DNA of 64,000 bases. It comes from Cytophagales bacterium. Its GTDB lineage: Bacteria; Bacteroidota; Bacteroidia; Cytophagales; Cyclobacteriaceae. Where the stretch lies: positions 1-64,000 of the forward strand of contig JAKSDQ010000334.1 of NCBI GenBank assembly GCA_022360015.1. Reading direction: 5' to 3'. The notes under the pieces are model-generated. The model did not search any database. It was not told the DNA's origin and saw nothing but the letters and a program-made list of their open reading frames with translations. The first letter of the stretch is position 1, and each line of letters starts with the position of its first letter. This document shows positions 1-8,000 of the stretch, piece by piece. The position numbers were made by a program, and so were the translations under genes.

Positions 1-623
1 ATCCGGCTACGGATGGATCAAAAGTACCATTTACCCCATCGGTTATACCGGGACCGGACCAAGTACCACCTGGCGTCGCTGCCACAAGGTTGACAGGGGC
101 GGCATCTTCGCAAAACGGACCGGCGGGGGTGATCGTCGCGTCTGGTAAAGCATTGACAACAATAGCTTCAGTATCTGTATCAATACAGCCATTGCCGTCA
201 TTTATCTCATAGGTAATTGTATGAGGTGATAACGCCGATCCGGCTACAGATGGGTCGAAAGTACCATTCGCTCCATCCGTTATCCCGGGACCGGACCAGG
301 TACCACCTGGCGTCGCTGCCACAAGGTTCACAGGGGCGGCATCCTCGCAAAAAGGGCCGGCAGGGGTAATTGTCGCGTCGGGCACTGCATTGACAACAAT
401 GTCTTCAGTATCTGTACCAATACAGCCATTCCCGTCTGTTATCTCATAAGTAATCGTATGGGGTGATGATGCCGATCCGGCTACGGATGGGTCAAAAGTG
501 CCATTCACCCCATCGGTTATACCGGGACCGGACCAGGTACCACCTGGCGTCGCTGCCACAAGGTTGACAGGGGCGGCATCTTCGCAAAATGGACCGGCGG
601 GGGTAATCGTTGCGTCGGGCAAA
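1..623. repeat. 237-bp (79-residue) tandem repeats inside the adhesin gene
   Basis: The unit beginning ATCCGGCTAC recurs at 1, 238 and 475, exactly 237 bp apart. Two full copies and about 150 bp of a third are visible, and the array probably continues off the left edge. Copies differ at only scattered bases, so they were duplicated or homogenised recently. The period is a multiple of three, so copy-number change keeps the reading frame. Confidence 0.9.
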
Positions 624-1489
624 GGATTTACTGTGACCGTAGCGCTACCATTTAAAGACGCCTCGCATCCATTGGCATCGGTCAACGGTCCCAGCAGATT
701 ATATGTGGTGTTGGCTCCGGGACTTACAAGAATAGGATCACCACTGTTGTATCCGTTAATTGTCCCTACGCCATTATCAATTGTAATGTTAAAAGGACCG
801 GTACCTCCTGAAATGATCACTGTCAAATTCGTATTTTCGCCTTCGCAAATTGTAGCATCACCCGATAGTGTTGCTACAGGACTATCTTCTACAACCATAT
901 TGTTTAAAGATGCTGTACATCCATTGGCATCCGTTACATCTACGGAATAAGAGCCAGGTGCAAGACCGGTTGGAGATAACTCATCGTTCAATATAGCCGT
1001 TGGGCCACTCCAGACCAACGAATAAGGTGCGGTTCCGCCGGAAACACTTAAATTAATCGCACCCAGAGAAGGAGGACAAACATCGGTTATACTATTAGCC
1101 GTAATTAAAATGGGCTCGGTATCATTTATTACTGTGAATCCATTTATCCTATTGCCTAGACTATCCTCCAAAGCCACAGTATAGTTACCAATACCGGAAC
1201 CATTTCTTCCATCAGGCAAACCTGTAAAGGTATGTGTAAATGGCCCTGGGCCAGGGCCATTTTCTTTATAGGTTAAAAACAGAAAATCTGGACCTAAAAT
1301 GGCTACACTTAACGGAAGATTACCACCATCAAATTCGACTGTCAGTGTGGCATCACTAACCCCGTCGCAACTTGCCTTTGTGGTTGAAATATTAATAATA
1401 GATGGCAACTGAGCAAAAGCATTGTGGCTTCGAGCCAAACCAAATACCACGGTTAAACCAACTAAAATATGCCTGAATTTGAATTTCAT
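1..1489 (-). CDS. Large secreted SprB/PKD-type repeat adhesin, N-terminal part (partial)
   Basis: About 496 codons are open on the minus strand from the ATG at 1489 and continue past the left edge, so the C-terminus is missing. The start MKFKFRHILVGLTVVFGLAR is followed by a hydrophobic core ending at AFAQ, a plausible signal peptide. The rest is made of beta-rich extracellular modules: an N-terminal domain, then SprB-like units (SVSGGTAPYSLVWSGP, then DANGC), then 79-residue units with TITPAGPFCEDAAPVNL and GTWSGPGI. Such proteins in Bacteroidota are usually exported by T9SS as cell-surface adhesins or gliding-associated fibres; that role is inferred. The start lies 15 bp after the stop of the 176-residue SprB-like gene, suggesting one transcript. 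The expected C-terminal sorting domain would lie outside the window. Confidence 0.8.
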   Translation of the reverse strand, partial: MKFKFRHILVGLTVVFGLARSHNAFAQLPSIINISTTKASCDGVSDATLTVEFDGGNLPLSVAILGPDFLFLTYKENGPGPGPFTHTFTGLPDGRNGSGIGNYTVALEDSLGNRINGFTVINDTEPILITANSITDVCPPSLGAINLSVSGGTAPYSLVWSGPTAILNDELSPTGLAPGSYSVDVTDANGCTASLNNMVVEDSPVATLSGDATICEGENTNLTVIISGGTGPFNITIDNGVGTINGYNSGDPILVSPGANTTYNLLGPLTDANGCEASLNGSATVTVNPLPDATITPAGPFCEDAAPVNLVAATPGGTWSGPGITDGVNGTFDPSVAGSASSPHTITYEITDGNGCIGTDTEDIVVNAVPDATITPAGPFCEDAAPVNLVAATPGGTWSGPGITDGANGTFDPSVAGSALSPHTITYEINDGNGCIDTDTEAIVVNALPDATITPAGPFCEDAAPVNLVAATPGGTWSGPGITDGVNGTFDPSVAG

Positions 1490-1504
1490 AGACTAAATAT
1501 TACC

Positions 1505-2035
1505 TCAATCTTCCTTTGCAACTATCTGGTGCTGCCGGGTTAACATACAACTTTTACTATCCTGCACCACCAATAAGTAATCTCCAGGTAAAGCATTAGT
1601 TAAGACATGAGTGCCAAAGTTTTGAATTTCCGGCCCAAACCAGTAATATTTATAAGGTGGTGCCCCTCCCGACGCATCGACGGTAAGCCGATAATTTCCA
1701 TCAGACTGACGCTCATGCTTTATATTTTCAATTTTAAAGGTCGAAATAGCCCTGTATTCGGTTGAAAATTCGGTTTCACAACCTCTCTTGTCTGTTACTT
1801 TTACCTGGAAAATGCCGTTATCAGTTAATTCTATGGAATTTGACTGTTCGCCGGTATTCCATAAATACTTATAAGGTGGAAAGCCACCGTTAACCCGCAC
1901 AGTTAAATCCGCGCTATTCTTCCCCGTACAATAATTATGAATCAATTCATGGGAGATCTTCAAAGGGCAATCCTGCGAATAAACCCCGTAATAAATCCCC
2001 ATTATTGTGAACAGAAAGCAAATCAAAGTTTGCAT
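1505..2035 (-). CDS. Secreted protein with two SprB-like repeat domains
   Basis: The product has 176 residues. It begins with a signal peptide (MQTLICFLFTIMGIYYGVYS, cleavage near residue 20) and then has two SprB-type beta units. The first (about 30-95) has GGFPPYKYLWNTGEQ and ends VKVTDKRGCETEF. The second (about 105-170) has SGGAPPYKYYWFGPE and ends LLVVQDSKSCM. The pattern GG-PPYKY-W followed by a D-x-x-x-C ending is typical of SprB repeats of Bacteroidota surface proteins. It is the first gene of a minus-strand pair with the large adhesin 15 bp downstream. No T9SS tail is present, so it may stay periplasmic or act with the adhesin. Function beyond secretion is unknown. Confidence 0.75.
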   Translation of the reverse strand: MQTLICFLFTIMGIYYGVYSQDCPLKISHELIHNYCTGKNSADLTVRVNGGFPPYKYLWNTGEQSNSIELTDNGIFQVKVTDKRGCETEFSTEYRAISTFKIENIKHERQSDGNYRLTVDASGGAPPYKYYWFGPEIQNFGTHVLTNALPGDYLLVVQDSKSCMLTRQHQIVAKED

Positions 2036-2395
2036 ATTATATGGTAGTTTAGCTAGAATTTTATATACCTCAGCTTATATCAGACTGTAATTATATGTAG
2101 AATCTATTCCATTTTTCATGCAAATAATCCCCAATCATACCCATATGTAAGTATTTAATCATAATTGAAATAGGTCCATTGTGGGAAAGGTCGGTTGACA
2201 GCTTCTTGGGAAGGGGAGCCGTTAGTTGAGGGTGGGAAGTTGCGGGTTGCAAGATCACGGGTTAACTATAAGTATATATTGGCCATAGTTTTTTGCTTTA
2301 ATTTTGATTAAGTATAAATTAGTATAATTATTTATCGGCAAAAGGCGTAAATCTTTGCGCTAATTTTATATTTGCATCATATCAAATATTTACAC
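2036..2395. other. Intergenic region between divergent genes
   Basis: This AT-rich spacer separates the minus-strand SprB-like gene from ferritin. It holds the ferritin -7 box at 2367-2374 and a GC-richer patch near 2190-2265 (TTGCGGGTTGC). Similar TTGCGGGTT/AACCCGCAA words occur near 13470 and 15480, so the patch may be an intergenic repeat remnant. No clear promoter was seen for the minus-strand gene. Confidence 0.5.
2367..2374 (+). promoter_or_regulatory. Bacteroidota -7 promoter box for ferritin
   Basis: TATATTTG matches the Bacteroidota -7 consensus TAnnTTTG. A transcript would begin a few bases downstream, near 2378, giving a leader of roughly 18 nt before the ATG at 2396. No clear -33 TTTG lies at the right distance. 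The box decides the start: the in-frame TTG at 2372 lies inside it. Confidence 0.55.
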
Positions 2396-2959
2396 ATGAA
2401 AAAACAGATTCTAACCCCGCGAAGATCCATTACCACAGAAATCGAAACGCTTTTGAATCAACAAATTGATATGGAAGGCAAATCATCCGCCTATTATCTT
2501 TCCATGGCGTCGTGGTGCGATACCCAGGGTTATGTCAACTCGGCTTCCTTTCTGTATAAGCATTCAGAGGAGGAAAGGCAGCACATGCTTAAACTATTTG
2601 GATATATAAACGATGCCGGCGGCCACGCCCTGCAACCTGAGATTATCGGAATCAAACACAAATTCAAGACTTTAAAGGAAGTATTTGAGTCGATCCTGGA
2701 CCATGAACTGGAAGTTACCAAATCCATCAATAATATTGTCGACCACTGCTTTAAGATCAAGGACTTCACCACTTTTCAATTCCTGCAGTGGTACGTAACC
2801 GAGCAACGGGAAGAAGAAACCCTGGCCAGGCGCGCGGTGGAATTATTTGATATTATCGGGGAAGAAGGCATCGGCCTGTGGACCATCGACCAGGAAATCG
2901 GCAAACTCGACGGCTTCGCCGCCGAAAGCGGCCCCGATAACCTCGATGAAAATAATTAA
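2396..2959 (+). CDS. ftnA: Non-haem ferritin (FtnA-like iron storage)
   Basis: This is a cytosolic ferritin of 187 residues that would oxidise Fe(II) and store it in a 24-subunit shell. The four-helix bundle is recognisable. The first-helix ligand region is DMEGKSSAYYLSMASWC (Glu27), the second is HSEEERQHM (Glu60, His63), and a later helix has YVTEQREEE. These match E17/E50/H53 and the third-site residues of bacterial ferritins. No haem-binding Met is evident, so ferritin is favoured over bacterioferritin. I chose the ATG at 2396 because the in-frame TTG at 2372 lies inside the predicted promoter. The C-terminal tail is Asp/Asn rich. The gene stands alone. Confidence 0.92.
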   Translation: MKKQILTPRRSITTEIETLLNQQIDMEGKSSAYYLSMASWCDTQGYVNSASFLYKHSEEERQHMLKLFGYINDAGGHALQPEIIGIKHKFKTLKEVFESILDHELEVTKSINNIVDHCFKIKDFTTFQFLQWYVTEQREEETLARRAVELFDIIGEEGIGLWTIDQEIGKLDGFAAESGPDNLDENN

Positions 2960-3107
2960 TGCGTGATTGGCTTTCAAAACACCGGATGTTTTCACCATGC
3001 TATCAAAATAACCGATTTCAAAACGGTTGTTTGTGGTTGGGCGTTGGGCTACCAATATTTTGCCCCCATGGGACATTAGTAAATGATGCCCAAACCCACA
3101 CTCACAC

Positions 3108-4364
3108 TCAACTCGCTGCTTGCATGAGTAATGCGCACAGGTAAGCGCCGTAGGTTCCAAGGGCGTAGCCTAATACTGCCAGGAGTACGCCTACCGGTGC
3201 CAGGGAAGGGTGGAAAGCGGCGGCGACTACAGGGGCGGAAGCGGCACCGCCGATATTGGCTTTGCTGCCTACGGCAATGAAAAAGTAAGGCGCTTTGATA
3301 ATTTTAGCTACGGCAAACAGTAATATCACGTGGATCATCATCCAGATCCCCCCTACCATAAACAATCCGGGATTTTTAACCATTTCCTTAATGTCCATCT
3401 TCATACCGATGGCGGCTACCAGAATGTAAATAAACACACTGCCCATCTTCGAAGCACCGGCACCTTCCATATTTCTCCATTTGGTGAAGGAAAGCAATAA
3501 GCCAAAGGTGGTGGCAATAACCACCAGCCAGAAAAATGACGAATTAAGGCTTAATCTTGAAAGTGCCGGGTAATTTTCCTCAACGAACGGTGCGATTATA
3601 TCTGCCAGGTAATGACCCAGCGCCGTTCCGGCAAAAGCAATGCCAAGAATAACCATTAAATCCGCCAAAGAGGGTATTCGGGCAATACCCAGGCTGTAGT
3701 TCTCCATTTTTTCCTGTAATTGGGTGATGGATGAACCATCTGCCTTAAAAAAGCGATCGATTTCTTTTGATTTTCCAACCCCTAAAAGTACAAAAAACAG
3801 CCAGATTTCAGCGACTACGATATCTACGGTCACCATCGCTGAAAACAACTGATCGGAAGGTTTAAATATTTCATACATGGCCGCCTGGTTGGCACCACCC
3901 CCGATCCATGTACCCGCAATGGTCGCCATCCCTCTCCAAACAGCATCTGGCCCTGCCCCTCCTACCAGTTCCGGCGCAAAGCTCGAAACTATCAAAATAG
4001 ATAATGGCCCCCCAATTACCACCCCGATAGTAGCCGTTAAAAAAATAATGATAGACTTTGGCCCCAACCTGACAAACTCCTTTAAATCAATGTTTAAAGT
4101 CAACAAAACCAGGCTGGCTGGTAATAAATATCTCGACGCCACAAAGTAAATCCTGGAGTCCGGCTCATGTACAATACCCAATGTATTGAGTAATGAGGGA
4201 ATAAAATAGCATAATAGCAACGTGGGTACATAAGTATAAAATTTCTTCCAAAACCTCCCCTGGCTCGAGGAAGTTTTGAAAATAAAGGCTAAAATAAGAA
4301 TCAGTACTCCAAAAATCACCGCATCATTGGTAATTAACGCGGTGGATTGTCCCTGTTGCTCCAT
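3108..4364 (-). CDS. DUF819 family integral membrane protein
   Basis: The 418-residue polytopic membrane protein has about ten to twelve hydrophobic segments. It contains glycine-rich pieces typical of DUF819 (YjcL-like) proteins: GTWIGGGANQAAMYEIF near 150 and AVGSKANIGGAASAPVVAAAF near 370. Their duplicated arrangement resembles inverted-repeat secondary transporters. Family members are predicted transporters with no settled substrate. The gene stands alone, convergent with ferritin. Upstream is a long non-coding spacer. Nothing nearby suggests a substrate. Confidence 0.85.
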   Translation of the reverse strand: MEQQGQSTALITNDAVIFGVLILILAFIFKTSSSQGRFWKKFYTYVPTLLLCYFIPSLLNTLGIVHEPDSRIYFVASRYLLPASLVLLTLNIDLKEFVRLGPKSIIIFLTATIGVVIGGPLSILIVSSFAPELVGGAGPDAVWRGMATIAGTWIGGGANQAAMYEIFKPSDQLFSAMVTVDIVVAEIWLFFVLLGVGKSKEIDRFFKADGSSITQLQEKMENYSLGIARIPSLADLMVILGIAFAGTALGHYLADIIAPFVEENYPALSRLSLNSSFFWLVVIATTFGLLLSFTKWRNMEGAGASKMGSVFIYILVAAIGMKMDIKEMVKNPGLFMVGGIWMMIHVILLFAVAKIIKAPYFFIAVGSKANIGGAASAPVVAAAFHPSLAPVGVLLAVLGYALGTYGAYLCALLMQAAS

Positions 4365-4547
4365 GTTGTGTTTCTTAGAATCGGTTAAACGGCTATCTCC
4401 CTGTTTATAAACTTTTAGGGAATGCTACCGCAAGAAACTAAAAAAAAAGTAAACCACGAACTCTTCGCGTCTTTGTAGCTACCATATCACTTAATTCCTA
4501 ACGCAACGCAAGCGTTCGTAGCTTTTGTACGACGTTTTCGACAAAAT

Positions 4548-4630
4548 CCTTTGTGTCTCTTCGTGTCTTGGTGCCTCCGTGGTGAAAAATGGTTAACCAC
4601 GAAGGCACCAAGACACAAAGAGGCACAGAG
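4548..4630. repeat. Imperfect inverted repeat, dispersed intergenic element (copy 1)
   Basis: Two arms of about 35 bp (4548-4583 and 4596-4630) built on CTTTGTGTC-TTGGTGCCT-CGTGGT and its complement face each other across a short loop. The element, with the preceding GTTTTCGACAAAATCC, matches in reverse orientation the sequence at 37713-37800. It is therefore a dispersed repeat family rather than a private terminator. Confidence 0.75.
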
Positions 4631-4911
4631 GGTTGCGAGAATTTTGGGGTGTGCAACAGCCATCTATGGGTAAAATTCGTGGTAAAAAAAGCCCCATCAT
4701 GATAATCAAATAGAAAAGATACATGTTTCCGGCACTATCCCCATTAAGATTTTAACAAAAAAAATGCGATTTAAGCAGAAAAAATAATATATTTTTAATA
4801 TACAAGACAATTATTTTAATCAATACAATAATATCTCAAACTCAATAAAAAAAACTCATAAAATTTCCACTTTTGACATAAATTTCGCAATTTCATATTT
4901 CGTTCAAATTT

Positions 4912-4919
4912 TAATTTTG
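4912..4919 (+). promoter_or_regulatory. Candidate -7 box for gltBD
   Basis: TAATTTTG fits TAnnTTTG. Upstream TTTC words are present but not at the preferred spacing. It is the best candidate found in this spacer. Confidence 0.3.
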
Positions 4920-5053
4920 TGGACATCTGACTTTCACATACAATATTTGAACAATGCTTAACTGACAAAATTAACTTCCTCCAAAGTCTGTTTTGTCCAT
5001 AAAAAGTTAGGCAAGGATGAGTTTTTTTAGCCTGTTTTTGGCAGGTTGTTTTA

Positions 5054-8000
5054 ATGATAAGCGCAAGGATGGATATACTTACTACCTTCAAGGATAACTG
5101 TGGGTTTGGATTAATTGCGAATGTAAAAAATCAGCCCAGCCGGCAGATGACCCTGGATGCCATCGAGGCATTAAGCAGAATGATCCACAGGGGAGCCATA
5201 GCCGCCGATAAAAAAAGTGGTGATGGCAGTGGTTTTTTGTTTTCAATGCCCCACAAATTCATGCATCGTATTGCCTCATTCAACGGGTTCGATCTTCCGG
5301 AAAAATTTGCCGTAGCCATGATTTTTTCCACTTCCGATGAACACCTGGAAGTTTTTAAGGAAAAATGTGACCAAAACGATCTTAAAGTATTGTTTTTCAG
5401 GAATGTACCGGTTCATGATGAGCACCTGGGTAAGCAGGCACTGGCCTGTAAACCCAACATTGTGCAGGCATTTGTAGTACCCAACTCGCCTATAGCTACC
5501 AAAAGATTCAAAGCCCTTTTATATCTTACCAGAAAGGAAATCGGACACCATTTCAGCGATGACCCCGATTTTTATATTGCTTCATTTTCAGATAAAACCA
5601 TCTCCTACAAAGGGCTGGTGATGCCCACCAATTTAAAAGCATTTTATCTGGATCTGCAGGAGGAAGATTTTGAGGTGAGCTTCGCCTTGTTTCATCAGCG
5701 TTTTTCCACCAATACCCTCCCCAAATGGAGCCTGGCCCAGCCATTCAGAACGCTGGCACACAATGGCGAGATCAATGCGATCAAGGCCAACCGTTTCAAT
5801 GTTGTGACCCTTTCTGAAGTATTTGAGAGTCCTGTTTATACCCGGGAAGAGTTATCGAGGTTAATGCCTATTCTGTCTGAACACGGGAGTGATAGTGCTT
5901 CTGTGGATCACTTCTTTGAGTTTTTGATCCATAATGGTGTTGACTTCTTCAAAGCTGCGCGAAGCATGGTGCCCGCCCCCTGGCAAAATTCCCCGCATAT
6001 GGATGCCAAATTACGTTCATTTTATGAATACACGGCCAGCAACATGGAGGCGTGGGATGGCCCTGCTGCTTTGAGTTTCACGGATGGCCGGTTTATCGGG
6101 TGCATATTGGACAGAAACGGACTGCGTCCGGCAAAATACATCATCACCCATGATAACCGAATTATCATTAGCAGTGAATATGGGGTGCTGGATGTCGATA
6201 AACACAACATTGCCGAGCAGGGCAAATTAAAGAGCGGGCAGATGATAGGCGTGGATTTAAGATATGGTGCCATTCTGAAAGACCAGGAAATAAACGACTA
6301 CATCAAAAATTCGCGTCCCTACACCAAATGGATCAATGACAACCAGGCTTATCTGATGGAGCATGTCGATCGTAATTTTGAAAACTTCGACGACTACCGG
6401 TACGAGCACCTGACCACCCTGCAGCGGTTTCATAATTTTACCTATGAGACCGTAGAAAACATTATCCGGCCCATGATTAAAAATGCCAAAGAAGAAACCG
6501 GCTCCATGGGTGATGATACACCGCTGGCCTGTTTTAGCCAGGTTCAAAGGAATTTTACTGATTTTTTCAGACAAAAATTTGCCCAGGTTACCAATCCGCC
6601 CATCGACCCCTTACGGGAAAAGGTGGTCATGTCCACCAAAGTCAGCATCGGGGCGAAAAACAATATTCTGAAAGAGCAGGAAGGCAATACCCACCGGATA
6701 AGGACCAACAGCCCGGTTTTGTCAAAGGAAAACCTGGACGTTTTGAGGGCATTCGGCACCAAAGGGAGTTCCCTGTTCGATAAGCAATATCTGTGTGAAA
6801 CTTTTCAGACCGGGTACACACATGATTTAAGAAACTCCCTGAAAGAATTGGCGATGCTGGTGGAAGACCGGGTTTTTAAAAGAAATCTGCGCGTGGTGTT
6901 TCTCGATGACCGTGTGCTAAGCCCGGATCAAAAACCTATGCCTATGGCGATGTTGGTGGGTTACCTGAATCAGCACCTGCAAAAGAAAAAAATGAGGAGC
7001 AAAGTAACCCTGGTGGCCATTACCGGCGAGGTGTATGACTCTCATTCGTTTGCCGTTTTACTAGCCTATGGGGCTACGGCCGTTTACCCCTACCTTTTGT
7101 ATGCCAGCGTGCTACAAATACTGGAAAGGGATAAAGACATGCCTTTGAAAGAGAAGAAGCAAGCGTTTAAAAACCTGGCCAAAGCGATCAATGCAGGGCT
7201 GCTGAAAATCCTTTCAAAAATGGGCATATCCACGATCGAAAGCTACATCAACTCGGGTTTGTTCGATGTCATCGGTTTAAATGAAGAAATTGTAAAGGAA
7301 TGCTTTAAAAACTCTTACTTTTTGCTTTCGGGATTGAATTATGAAGACGTAGAGGAACGGATTAATCAATACCATAAAAACGCCTACAAACATTTGCTGA
7401 TCAAAAAAACCTACGCGTTGGAGGTAGGCTCTTTTTACAAATACATGGACAAAGGCGAGTACCATGATTTTTCGCCCGATGTGATTCATTCCATTCATAA
7501 ATTTGCCAACAGCGGCAGTGAACAAGATTATGGCGTGATCAGGGATCGTATCAATACCCGGGGGCAGAAAATGATCCGCGACTTTTTTAATCTCAGTTCG
7601 GACAGGCAACCCATTGATATCGAAAAAGTAGAACCTGTCCAAAACCTATTCAAGCGTTTCAGCTCTGCGGCCATGAGTTTGGGCTCCATATCACCTGAAG
7701 CCCATGAGGCCATTGCGGAGGCTATGAACCAAATCGGAGGTATGTCTAACTCCGGGGAAGGCGGAGAGGACGCCAAACGTTTTGGTTCCAAACATAATTC
7801 CAAAATCAAGCAGGTAGCTTCGGGCAGATTCGGTGTAACACCTGCCTACCTGAGAAGTGCCGGAGAAATGCAGATCAAAGTGGCACAAGGAGCCAAGCCC
7901 GGTGAAGGAGGACAGTTGCCCGGATCAAAGGTATCTCCCTTAATCGCTTCACTGAGATGCACGAACCCTGGCGTAACACTGATTTCCCCTCCCCCTCACC

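Larger units (their letters stand above)
4365..5053. other. Long intergenic region upstream of gltB
   Basis: About 690 bp without a supported gene. It contains the inverted repeat at 4548-4630, an AT-rich stretch at 4740-4900, a -7-like box TAATTTTG at 4912-4919 that would give a leader of about 130 nt before gltB, and a short ORF of 26 codons starting at 5017 that overlaps the gltB start in another frame. The last 40 bp before gltB could form a small CCTG/CAGG hairpin followed by T residues. Confidence 0.5.

Noticed and set aside
1-623. CRISPR-like array
   Set aside because: The repeats are long (237 bp), contiguous and coding, without spacers.
498-950. 150-codon open frame on the plus strand
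   Set aside because: It is the complement of the repeat-rich adhesin gene; its low-complexity protein mirrors the minus-strand repeats and has no start signal.
2843-3160. Open frames across the ferritin 3' end and the DUF819 3' end
   Set aside because: They overlap two well-supported genes on both strands and show no family similarity.
4816-5091. 91-codon minus-strand frame upstream of gltB
   Set aside because: It lies in AT-rich spacer, overlaps the gltB start and has the composition of non-coding DNA.
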